DNA from: CAINVV01 sp964506325 | GTDB taxonomy: Bacteria; Bacteroidota; Bacteroidia; Bacteroidales; Prolixibacteraceae | Reading direction: 5' to 3' | Assembly: GCA_964506325.1 (NCBI GenBank) | Contig: CAZDLO010000070.1 | Coordinates: forward strand, 1-17,266 | DNA length: 17,266 nucleotides | In this document: positions 1-6,643 of the stretch, piece after piece | Position numbering within the stretch: position 1 is the first letter of the stretch | Layout: every line of letters starts with the position of its first letter | Made by a program: the position numbers and the translations under genes | The notes under the pieces: model-generated | What the model was told of the DNA's origin: nothing | Databases searched by the model: none | Seen by the model: only the letters and a program-made list of their open reading frames with translations

Positions 1-6
1 CCCTAT

Positions 7-396
7 CTACCTGCTGTATTCACTGCTATACTGAATCTTACTCACTATTCCTGAGGGAGTTACATGAAATATTATCACATCTGTTTTGAGAACTTTGGGA
101 CTGTTAAAAGTGTCGTACTGAAACTGACCGGTATTGATGGGAGTCTCCCTTAACATTTTTTTCGTTTCATAGATTCGTAGCGTTCCGCCCCCTACGAGGT
201 TATCGATACGGGTGGGTGCACCCATATCACCGATAACTTCAAGGAAGGATTCTCCCCTGTAATTCCTGTTCAGCTTTGATTCAACTGAACAGCTGAATAA
301 CAAAACCAACAAAATCAACGTAATGACATAGTTACCCATAAAAACCATTCGCTTCCAGTCCAATAAATGGATCTTCCTAAAATTTGCTTTATTCAT
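7..396 (-). CDS. Small putative lipoprotein of unknown function
   Basis: A 129-residue protein (110-113 if a later start is used). It has a hydrophobic stretch ending in a lipobox-like LLFSC with the Cys at residue 36, so it is probably a lipoprotein anchored in the cell envelope. From MVFMGN (ATG at 348) or MGNYV (ATG at 339) the signal peptide would have a more usual length of about 17-20 residues; the longer start adds a basic N-terminal extension. The mature part contains GESFLEVIGDMGAPTRIDN followed by a Gly-rich turn and RIYE. This loosely resembles the motif of SmpA/BamE-type lipoproteins, but the similarity is too weak to name it. It lies 37 bases downstream of the OmpA-family gene on the same strand and may be cotranscribed with it. 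No enzyme motif is visible. The reading frame is convincing; the function is unknown. Confidence 0.7.
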   Translation of the reverse strand: MNKANFRKIHLLDWKRMVFMGNYVITLILLVLLFSCSVESKLNRNYRGESFLEVIGDMGAPTRIDNLVGGGTLRIYETKKMLRETPINTGQFQYDTFNSPKVLKTDVIIFHVTPSGIVSKIQYSSEYSR

Positions 397-433
397 TTTG
401 ATAAAATACTAATCAGTTCTTTACTTGGCCTTA

Positions 434-2362
434 CTATTCTACTTCTTTGATCAGGAACTCAGTCCTTCTGTTAGCCTGCCGTCCTTCCTCCGTGTTGTTG
501 TCGCCGACAGGAACTGCGAAACCCTTGCCCTTGCTGCTGATTCGCCAGGATGCGATTCCTCTTTTCCTAAGTTCCAGCACGACAGTCTCTGCCCGTTTCC
601 CGGACAGTTCAAGATTGTAGGCAACAGTTCCAATATGGTCAGTATGCCCGATTACTTCCATGATTACAGAAGGGTTTTGCCTCATGAACAGTTCCATTTC
701 ATCGAGCTGTTTTCCGGATTCTTCCCTGAGCTGCCAGGAATTTGTCTCAAAGAAAATATTTTTCAGCGTGGTATAGGCACCCTTTGCCATTGGTTGCAGG
801 CGGATAATAACACTGCGGGGCTTTTCCCTGGTATACCCCTCCGCCAGTGGGATGTTTTCGGAAGCAAACAAGTAACCTTGTCTGTTGATGCTTAATCCAT
901 AATTAATTCCGGAAGGAAGGCAAACTAAAAAAATGCCCTCATTTTCAGATGGGTGAATTCTTCTGACGATCTTTTTTGTCTTAAGATCGGTCAGGGTAAT
1001 GTCTGCTGACAACCTTTCCCCGGTCAAACCATCCACTACCATTCCTTTCAGGTAGGAGACCGGGTCGGGACGCAGGGGATCCGGCAGTCCGAAATATAAA
1101 ATATCCCTTCCCCTGCCTGGGTTACGGGCAGAAGCGAACCAGGCCTTTTCGCCTGATATTTCGACCGTTAAACCATCTTCATTGACGTTGGTATTGACCG
1201 GATATCCAAAATTCTGCGGGGTAGTCCACACCCCTTCCTTTAACCTTGAGCGGAAAAGATCTGTACCACCCAGACCGGGCAGGCCATCGGATGCAAAGAA
1301 GAGCGTCCGGCCATCAGCATGTAAAAACGGGGACAGATCGTTACCGGCCGTGTTCAGTTCACTGACATTTGAGACATTGCCAAAAACAGGCAATCCATCA
1401 GGAGTAATGCCAGATTTCGAAGCCTTCCAGATGTCCATTTTACCCTTTCCACCTCTTCTGCTGCTGACAAAATAAAGTGTTTCTCCATCTGCAGACAGTG
1501 CGGGCTGTGACTCCCAGGCCGGTGTATTTACCGGATCACCCAGGTTGACCGGCACGGTCCAGGTTCCATTTTTATAAATGGAGATGTAAAGGTCGCAGCT
1601 ACCAATGCCATCTGCCCTGCCGCATGCCGTAAATATCAAAAATCGTCCGTCCGCAGAGAGGGATTGAGCTCCTTCGTTCTCTTCCGTATTTACAGGGGGA
1701 CCCAACGCTCTTGCCATACGCCATCCGGTTGAGTCAGAAACAGAACAATAAAAATCCTCCTGCGGCCTCGAAACATTTTTACCACTCCCGTCTTTGGTTG
1801 CCAGCCGGGTAAAGACAAGTTCATTCGATTCGGCATTGAGTGATGGCCAGTACTCTTCTGCCGGCGTATTGATGGAATCACCGGGATCAACGGGATGAAA
1901 CGGAACGGGATTACGGACTGCAACCAGGGAAAAATTGCAGGAGGCCAAAAGCAACTGTTCAGCCGGATTAAGTATTTTCTTCAGGACAGCATAATGGTCC
2001 ATGTTGTTTTTTGCATCCTGATAGTCTCCAATCTGATAAAGCGCCTGGGCAAGAAACTTAAATCCCGGAGGAAACAAATCTCCTGAAGAGGCTAATCCTT
2101 TCCGGAGGTTTACAATCTCTCCGTCAATGTTTCCAGCTTCGTGACTAAGGTCTGCCAATGCAAAACGAGCCATAAACCATGCAGTGTCCAGTTTGAGAAT
2201 TTCATTCAGCTGCTGCGCAGATTTTGCTGAATTACCTTGTTGCGACAGCATAAGAGCCTCATTGTAAAGCGACTCAATCCTTTTAGTTGCCGAAGCAGGT
2301 TTTTGGGCTTGCACCGCGGCTGAGATGAAAATATACAGCGTCAATGCTGTCAGCAACTTCAT
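434..2362 (-). CDS. OmpA-family protein with TPR, PD40 repeats and CarboxypepD_reg domain (PorE-like architecture)
   Basis: A 642-residue exported protein with a signal peptide at residues 1-19 (cleavage probably after AAVQA). A helical TPR-like region follows (about 25-140), then a PD40/WD40-like beta-propeller (about 165-430). The propeller shows repeated blades such as PALSADGETLYFVSSRRGG, SADGRFLIFTACG and HADGRTLFFASDG. Next come a CarboxypepD_reg-type beta-sandwich (KGMVVDGLTGERLSADITL) and a C-terminal OmpA domain (about 530-640) with NIFFETNSWQL, the peptidoglycan-binding IGHTDHIG and the closing NRRTEFLI. This order matches the T9SS-associated protein PorE, and also many Bacteroidota paralogues of unknown role. 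PorE is a lipoprotein, whereas this signal peptide has no lipobox Cys, so a periplasmic peptidoglycan-associated role is inferred without calling it PorE. A small lipoprotein gene follows on the same strand. The aldolase terminator upstream implies that it has its own promoter. Confidence 0.9.
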   Translation of the reverse strand: MKLLTALTLYIFISAAVQAQKPASATKRIESLYNEALMLSQQGNSAKSAQQLNEILKLDTAWFMARFALADLSHEAGNIDGEIVNLRKGLASSGDLFPPGFKFLAQALYQIGDYQDAKNNMDHYAVLKKILNPAEQLLLASCNFSLVAVRNPVPFHPVDPGDSINTPAEEYWPSLNAESNELVFTRLATKDGSGKNVSRPQEDFYCSVSDSTGWRMARALGPPVNTEENEGAQSLSADGRFLIFTACGRADGIGSCDLYISIYKNGTWTVPVNLGDPVNTPAWESQPALSADGETLYFVSSRRGGKGKMDIWKASKSGITPDGLPVFGNVSNVSELNTAGNDLSPFLHADGRTLFFASDGLPGLGGTDLFRSRLKEGVWTTPQNFGYPVNTNVNEDGLTVEISGEKAWFASARNPGRGRDILYFGLPDPLRPDPVSYLKGMVVDGLTGERLSADITLTDLKTKKIVRRIHPSENEGIFLVCLPSGINYGLSINRQGYLFASENIPLAEGYTREKPRSVIIRLQPMAKGAYTTLKNIFFETNSWQLREESGKQLDEMELFMRQNPSVIMEVIGHTDHIGTVAYNLELSGKRAETVVLELRKRGIASWRISSKGKGFAVPVGDNNTEEGRQANRRTEFLIKEVE

Positions 2363-2502
2363 GGCAACTCAGATTTAGAATTTTTAAAATTTGAAAGAAG
2401 TCAGATCAGAACACTTTTCAAAGCAAGTTACATTGCAATAATTTCCGGCTTTGATATCCCTGCATCCGGGAAGAATCCAAGGAAGGCCTCTTCAAAAATA
2501 CC

Positions 2503-2538
2503 AAAAAAAGAACCGTCACGGTATCCGGACGGTTCTTT
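2503..2538 (-). terminator. Intrinsic terminator of the aldolase gene
   Basis: A perfect 11-bp inverted repeat (2507-2517 with 2528-2538, containing AAAGAACCGTC) has a 10-base loop. On the minus strand it is followed by a run of T (2509 down to 2503), partly within the stem. It sits 20 bases after the aldolase stop codon, as expected for a Rho-independent terminator. Confidence 0.85.
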
Positions 2539-2558
2539 AAATATAAAGTAAAAATTAA

Positions 2559-3638
2559 TTATATGCTGTTGATTGCGTTGAGATCTTCGAAGGCAACCTG
2601 CAAACGGGCGATCAGGCTCTCTTCCCCTTTTCTGACCCATACACGGGGATCATAGAATTTCTTGTTGGGTTTGTCAGCACCTTCAGGATTACCAATCTGA
2701 CCTTGGAGGTAATCGTGATTTTTAGCTTCAAATACACGGATACCATCCCAGTAAGCCCATTGAGTATCTGTGTCGATGTTCATTTTAATTACACCGTAGC
2801 CTATTGCTTCGCGAATCTCTGCATGGGAAGAGCCAGAACCACCGTGAAATACAAAATTAACCGGATGTTCATCTGTCATTCCGAGTTTTGCCTTGATGTA
2901 TTCCTGGGAATTCTTGAGGATGACAGGCATCAGCTTGACATTCCCTGGTTTGTAAACGCCATGAACATTGCCGAAGGATGCAGCAATGGTAAAATTGGGG
3001 GATATTTTGCTCAACTCCTCATAAGCCAGGCAAACATCTGCAGGCTGGGTGTAAAGCAGGCTGTTGTCAATTCCGCTGTTATCAACACCATCTTCCTCGC
3101 CACCGGTAATTCCAAGTTCAATTTCGAGGGTCATGCCGATTTTACTCATACGCTCCAGGTAACGCTTGCAGATTTCAATATTTTCAGCAAGTGGCTCTTC
3201 TGAAAGGTCGAGCATGTGCGAGCTGAAAAGTGGCTTGCCGGTTTGGGCGAAATGTTTCTCGCTTTCGTCGAGTAATCCGTCGATCCATGGCAGCAATTTC
3301 TTGGCGGCATGGTCAGTGTGAAGAACTACACGGACACCATAAGCTTCAGCTAATGTATGAATGTGTTTCGCACCGGCAACAGCACCAAGGATAGCAGCTT
3401 TCTGACCCTCCATTTTCAATCCTTTTCCAGCATTGAAGATTGCGCCTCCATTGGAAAACTGAATCATTACGGGTGCATTGGCGACCACAGCAGCTTCCAT
3501 GATAGCATTTACCGAGGACGAACCTACTACGTTAACGGCAGGAATGGCAAACTGATTTGCTTTGGCTACTTTAAAGATGTATTGCAAGTCGGTTCCGGTA
3601 ACCACGCCCGGCTTAACAACATCAGCTATTCTATTCAT
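2559..3638 (-). CDS. fbaA: Class II fructose-bisphosphate aldolase
   Basis: Reversibly cleaves fructose 1,6-bisphosphate to dihydroxyacetone phosphate and glyceraldehyde 3-phosphate in glycolysis and gluconeogenesis, in the cytoplasm. With the start at MNRIADVV the protein has 359 residues, the length of E. coli FbaA (class IIA). The class II zinc and substrate residues are visible: the Asp-His pair in VVLHTDHAAKKLL, Glu in LEIELGITGGEEDGVDNSG, His in GNVHGVYKPGN, His in NFVFHGGSGSS, and MNIDTDTQ for the phosphate/Schiff-independent chemistry. An in-frame ATG at 3665 would add nine residues (MTVKLKHFI) with no family counterpart. It also falls inside the likely -7 element, so the start at 3638 is preferred. 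The gene is monocistronic: it has its own terminator downstream and a gap of about 190 bases to the operon upstream. Its product uses the triose pool fed by pentose catabolism. Confidence 0.96.
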   Translation of the reverse strand: MNRIADVVKPGVVTGTDLQYIFKVAKANQFAIPAVNVVGSSSVNAIMEAAVVANAPVMIQFSNGGAIFNAGKGLKMEGQKAAILGAVAGAKHIHTLAEAYGVRVVLHTDHAAKKLLPWIDGLLDESEKHFAQTGKPLFSSHMLDLSEEPLAENIEICKRYLERMSKIGMTLEIELGITGGEEDGVDNSGIDNSLLYTQPADVCLAYEELSKISPNFTIAASFGNVHGVYKPGNVKLMPVILKNSQEYIKAKLGMTDEHPVNFVFHGGSGSSHAEIREAIGYGVIKMNIDTDTQWAYWDGIRVFEAKNHDYLQGQIGNPEGADKPNKKFYDPRVWVRKGEESLIARLQVAFEDLNAINSI

Positions 3639-3664
3639 AATAAAATGTTTTAATTTGACGGTCA

Positions 3665-3672
3665 CAAAGTTA
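3665..3672 (-). promoter_or_regulatory. Probable -7 promoter element for fbaA
   Basis: On the minus strand this reads TAACTTTG, a perfect match to the Bacteroidota -7 consensus TAnnTTTG. It lies 27 bases before the chosen ATG. No good TTTG -33 box is visible at the usual distance, so confidence is limited. Confidence 0.45.
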
Positions 3673-3825
3673 TGTATTCAATTTGATATTTTATGGTCCC
3701 GAATATTAATATTAGGTAAATAATTGAGGGTTTTTCACCTTAAAACACCAGGGTCAACCGAAGGCTAAGGACTGAAATCACGGACGTTACAACCAAGAAG
3801 GATGAACATCCGGAGGATGTACATT

Positions 3826-4518
3826 TCAACCAGGAACTTTCCTGTAAATACAGTTCACACTGCTGCACAATTCGCAGGGAAAATCACGGAACCTGACTTT
3901 CTTACCGATCCCGATTATTCCGCTGGCTGATTTCACAGGGTTCATCAGGGCAGATCCGGTAAGTGTCACACCACAGGGAGCAAACGGGAACAGGGAGAAC
4001 AGTTTGTGCTGGTCTGAGACCGACCACTGACAATAGCCCGGACTGTACCGGTTTGTTATATTGAATCCTTCAGGCGCAATTTCCTCCTCCAGAAGCTGCT
4101 GCATTTTTTTACCGGCGGCTTCTGTCAGAAAGGACCCGACCTGGTCGAATATATAGCCTTTGGCAGGATCTTCCCCTTTCAACAGTTCCGATGACTTTTC
4201 ACTGATGGATTTGCCGGCAGTGCAGACGAAAAACAGCAGTTTCTCCACTCCCCTCAGCTCCTTGCATAAAGTTTTTCCTACCTGGAATGTTACACCTCCC
4301 GCATGTATGGTACCGTTCCCGGGATCCAGCATTACAGGATCAATAATACGGTAACAAGCCTGAATTTCTCTCAGTCCGGCTGCAAAATCCAGGGCCTCCT
4401 CCAGGTACTGGCTGAATGGTTCAGGAAGCTCTGCTCCTGGAAATCCAAGAACGTCATGTATGCCGTCTACATCGATATCTAATTCCTCCAGGTTGAAAAC
4501 AAGTGTTTTGACTTCCAT
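3826..4518 (-). CDS. Stand-alone methionine synthase activation-domain protein (cobalamin reactivation)
   Basis: A 230-residue cytoplasmic protein resembling the C-terminal AdoMet-binding activation domain of cobalamin-dependent methionine synthase (MetH). In MetH this domain presents AdoMet to oxidised cob(II)alamin during reductive remethylation. The diagnostic motif is NRYSPGYCQWSVSDQHKLF (residues 156-174), the counterpart of the RxSPGYxxxPD segment that binds AdoMet in MetH. The C-terminus carries a cysteine cluster, CELCSSVNC (Cys215, Cys218, Cys223), not found in full-length MetH; I infer a metal or iron-sulfur site or a redox role. It is the last gene of a three-gene operon, starting two bases after the stop of the homocysteine methyltransferase gene, so its partner is the corrinoid protein encoded two genes upstream. 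No clear terminator follows; the only hairpin nearby (3806-3820) is short and lacks a T-run. Confidence 0.88.
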   Translation of the reverse strand: MEVKTLVFNLEELDIDVDGIHDVLGFPGAELPEPFSQYLEEALDFAAGLREIQACYRIIDPVMLDPGNGTIHAGGVTFQVGKTLCKELRGVEKLLFFVCTAGKSISEKSSELLKGEDPAKGYIFDQVGSFLTEAAGKKMQQLLEEEIAPEGFNITNRYSPGYCQWSVSDQHKLFSLFPFAPCGVTLTGSALMNPVKSASGIIGIGKKVRFRDFPCELCSSVNCIYRKVPG

Positions 4519-4520
4519 TT

Positions 4521-5405
4521 TTACAAAGATTTAACAACCTCCCTGACTTTGCAGATATGATCGGGTGTTGTTCCGCAGCAACCACCTACAATATTGGCAC
4601 CTGCTTTAATTATTTCCCTGACCCTGAGAGCCATATCGTCCGGCGTTTCAGGAAAGGTGGTAACTCCGGCATTGTACCTTGGCATGCCGGCATTGGCATG
4701 AACAAGAACAGGTATCACTGCATTCACCTCCCTTATCTCCCTCACCATACCGATCATGTCTTCCATCCCGTTGCCGCAGTTGGTACCGATAAGATCCGCT
4801 CCTTCTTCAATGAGTGCCTCGGCCATCTCTGCCGGGGAGATTCCCATCATGGTTCTGTACCCTCCTCCGATTATTTTCTCGAAGGTCATGGTGCAGAAAA
4901 CCTCAACGGAGGTATTTTCCTTTGCGGCCCTTACAGCGATCCTTGCTTCATCAAGGTCGGTCATGGTCTCAATCATAATGGCATTCACGCCACCGGCTTC
5001 GAGTGCCATTGCCTGCTCTTTGAATGCATCGTAGAGTTCCTGTTCAGTGACCTCTTCCATAATCAGCAGCTTACCGGTAGGACCCACGGAACCAAGCACG
5101 AAGTGGTCTGGCCCGGCGGCCTTTCTGCTGATTTCGGCGGCTGCCCTGTTGAATTCAAATACCCTGTCCTCAAATCCGTATTTTGCCAGTTTGAACCGGC
5201 TTCCCCCAAAACTGTTGGTTTCGACCATATCTGCACCAGCTTCAATATAGCTCCTGGCAATATCCAAAACATCAGATGCCCTGGAAATATTCCATTCTTC
5301 AGGACATTGACCGGGTATCAAGCCCTTCTGCTGCAGGAAGGTACCCCAGGCACCATCCGAAACAAGTATTTTTCCGCTGACCAATTCGTCTGTTATCCTT
5401 CTCAT
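4521..5405 (-). CDS. Homocysteine S-methyltransferase domain protein (separate MetH Hcy module)
   Basis: A 294-residue cytoplasmic (beta/alpha)8 barrel that transfers a methyl group to homocysteine, giving methionine. The three zinc-binding cysteines of the Hcy-binding domain are present: Cys210 in LIGTNCGNG, and Cys276 and Cys277 in IVGGCCGTTPDH. The N-terminus SDGAWGTFLQQKGL and the segment MVETNSFGGSR are typical of the MetH-type Hcy domain rather than the longer betaine-dependent enzymes. The protein ends where the Hcy domain of MetH would end, with no pterin, corrinoid or activation domain attached. Those last two functions are encoded by the adjacent genes, three and two bases away. By family knowledge, the methyl donor should be a methylated corrinoid protein. 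The neighbouring corrinoid protein looks defective (see its entry), so the in vivo donor is uncertain. Confidence 0.92.
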   Translation of the reverse strand: MRRITDELVSGKILVSDGAWGTFLQQKGLIPGQCPEEWNISRASDVLDIARSYIEAGADMVETNSFGGSRFKLAKYGFEDRVFEFNRAAAEISRKAAGPDHFVLGSVGPTGKLLIMEEVTEQELYDAFKEQAMALEAGGVNAIMIETMTDLDEARIAVRAAKENTSVEVFCTMTFEKIIGGGYRTMMGISPAEMAEALIEEGADLIGTNCGNGMEDMIGMVREIREVNAVIPVLVHANAGMPRYNAGVTTFPETPDDMALRVREIIKAGANIVGGCCGTTPDHICKVREVVKSL

Positions 5406-5408
5406 CGT

Positions 5409-5783
5409 CTAAGATGCTAATTTTATATTCATGTATTCCACAACCCCCTGCGGATCAGGGGAATAAAAACCCGCTCCAACCTTCCCGCAAAATTCATCAT
5501 TCACGGGTGCGCCACCAATGGCGATTGTAGCTCCGGGAATTGCTGCCTTGATGTCCGGGGTGATCATTTCCATATTGGCCATTGTAGTGGTCAGCAATGC
5601 TGAAGGTCCTGCTGAGGCACCCGGATATTCCTTCAGTGCTGCTATAAATTTTTCTGAACCAACATCGGTTCCCAGATCGACAACCTTATAACCATTGCCT
5701 TCCAGCTGAGGAGGATACGGAGCATCCATGTTGATTTTCCCGAATTCTATGCATTCTGACAATTTAGACAACAGATCATTCAT
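5409..5783 (-). CDS. Corrinoid (B12-binding) protein lacking cap domain and His ligand motif; possible degraded gene
   Basis: A 124-residue protein from the ATG at 5783, which fits the N-terminus usual for this family (MNDLLSKLSECIEFGKIN). An ATG at 5801 and a GTG at 5840 are also in frame, but the GTG lies at the likely transcription start. Homologous MtaC/MtbC-type corrinoid proteins have about 210-220 residues: a helical cap followed by a Rossmann domain with DxHxxG, whose His binds cobalt from below. Here the first helix runs directly from YPPQLEG into NGYKVVDLGTDV. The rest of the cap and the DxHDIGKN segment, roughly 90 residues, are missing with the frame kept. The remaining part has the expected SALLTTTMANM and IGGAPV loops. 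Some usually conserved spots are altered (AGPSALL instead of a VGxSALL-like segment; GAG instead of GAD before FYSPDP). It is first in the operon. It could be a decaying gene, an assembly collapse, or a protein with changed function. Confidence 0.8.
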   Translation of the reverse strand: MNDLLSKLSECIEFGKINMDAPYPPQLEGNGYKVVDLGTDVGSEKFIAALKEYPGASAGPSALLTTTMANMEMITPDIKAAIPGATIAIGGAPVNDEFCGKVGAGFYSPDPQGVVEYMNIKLAS

Positions 5784-5847
5784 GAGTGTCGGTTTTTCCA
5801 TCCATAAATCTTTGCAGCCAACCGGGTGATTGCCCTGCACGATGAAT

Positions 5848-5869
5848 CAAAGATAACTAAAATAGTTAT
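5848..5869 (-). promoter_or_regulatory. Promoter -7 element with overlapping palindrome upstream of the split methionine synthase operon
   Basis: On the minus strand 5855-5848 reads TATCTTTG, a perfect TAnnTTTG -7 element, 64 bases before the ATG at 5783. A 17-base perfect inverted repeat (ATAACTA AAA TAGTTAT, 5853-5869) overlaps its upstream edge, a position suited to a repressor or activator site. The -33 box is not recognisable. The promoter assignment is consensus matching, and the operator role is inferred. Confidence 0.5.
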
Positions 5870-6132
5870 TTCTCCGGAACGCTGACAGAAAGGGGCTTAG
5901 GAATGAAGTGCCCGTTGCCGGGATATTTAATGGGGCCTTTGATAAAATACCCGGCAATTTTTGAAACAATTTCTATTTATAATCGTTCTAAATAACTAAT
6001 ATGTTTTGTCGGAAAATCCGCCAAAAGAATGAAAATGGCACAGACGTGAAAGATCAATAATTTCTTCCGAAGATAGCAGCGATGTATGTCATGCCTGTTC
6101 CTCAACTGAATTAAAAATTAAATATAGCACCT

Positions 6133-6588
6133 ATGAAAAGAACCGAGTTTTTTTCCGCAGTGGGCTTTTCTGCAGGAATGCTGTTTCTGGCTCCTGCTGC
6201 CCTGACATCTTGCTCCAAGAGCGATAATGACCTTTCTCCCGGTACTGACCCGGGGGGGACTCCAGGAGGTACCCCAGGTGGAACCGTTGATTTTACGGTG
6301 GATCTTTCAACATCCCCTTATTCGGTACTAACCAGCAATGGCAGTTCGGCGTACAAAAACGGATTAATCATCGCACGCACCATTAACGGCGAATATGTAG
6401 CACTTGCCTCAGCCTGTACTCATGAAGGCACTACCATTGGCTACGACAGTTCAGCAAACAGGTTCCATTGTGCCAACCACGGCTCCAATTTCAGCCTCAC
6501 TGGTTCGGTCCTCAACGGACCTGCGACATCGGCCCTTAAAAAATACAACACGCAGCTATCTGGTACAACCCTGAGGGTGTATGCCTGA
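6133..6588 (+). CDS. Rieske [2Fe-2S] domain lipoprotein
   Basis: A 151-residue protein with an N-terminal signal ending in the lipobox ALTSC (Cys27), so a membrane-anchored extracytoplasmic lipoprotein is expected. A low-complexity linker follows (residues 36-51, GTDPGGTPGGTPGGT) and then a Rieske fold. Its cluster ligands are seen as ACTHEGT (Cys95, His97) and HCANHGS (Cys113, His116), the CxH...CxxH pattern. The Cys that often follows in the second loop of high-potential Rieske proteins (CPCHGS) is not present in either loop. The disulfide typical of bc1-type Rieske proteins is therefore absent, suggesting a lower-potential ferredoxin-like cluster. No partner oxidoreductase or cytochrome gene is adjacent, so its redox partner is unknown. 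The linker contains a seven-G run (6252-6258). Confidence 0.9.
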   Translation: MKRTEFFSAVGFSAGMLFLAPAALTSCSKSDNDLSPGTDPGGTPGGTPGGTVDFTVDLSTSPYSVLTSNGSSAYKNGLIIARTINGEYVALASACTHEGTTIGYDSSANRFHCANHGSNFSLTGSVLNGPATSALKKYNTQLSGTTLRVYA

Positions 6589-6633
6589 AAAAAAGATGCC
6601 GGGAAGAGAGAACAATCTCACTTCCCGGCATCT
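6588..6633 (-). terminator. Intrinsic terminator of the arabinofuranosidase gene, between convergent genes
   Basis: A perfect 13-bp stem (6594-6606 with 6621-6633, AGATGCCGGGAAG) has a 14-base loop. Read on the minus strand it is followed by seven T (complement of A 6588-6594), giving a strong terminator for the GH51 gene that ends at 6644. The T-run reaches into the stop codon of the convergent Rieske gene. For plus-strand transcripts the hairpin is equally stable, but the bases after it (CCTCCTCATTTT) make a poor T-run. Confidence 0.9.
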
Positions 6634-6643
6634 CCTCCTCATT

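Noticed and set aside
425..895. Plus-strand open frame (156 codons) opposite the OmpA domain
   Set aside because: Entirely antisense to the conserved OmpA C-terminal domain, with no domain of its own.
2428..2640. Minus-strand 70-codon frame crossing the aldolase terminator
   Set aside because: It overlaps the conserved aldolase C-terminus in another frame and runs through the terminator hairpin; it has no plausible start signal.
3806..3820. Hairpin ACATCC-GGA-GGATGT after the activation-domain gene
   Set aside because: Only six base pairs and no T-run on the minus strand, so it is not supported as a terminator.
4557..5420. Long plus-strand open frame (287 codons) opposite the homocysteine methyltransferase gene
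   Set aside because: It lies antisense to a gene with clear zinc-site motifs, and its translation is rich in Cys and His with no recognisable domain. It is a codon-bias shadow.
5784..5840. Longer corrinoid protein start at GTG 5840
   Set aside because: The -7 element at 5848-5855 would put transcription initiation at about the GTG, and family proteins begin at the MNDLL segment.
5841..6132. Search for a SAM or cobalamin riboswitch or a small RNA upstream of the methionine synthase genes
   Set aside because: The distance from the -7 element to the start is too short for either riboswitch, and no B12-box-like or SAM-box-like conserved sequence was recognised in the rest of the gap.
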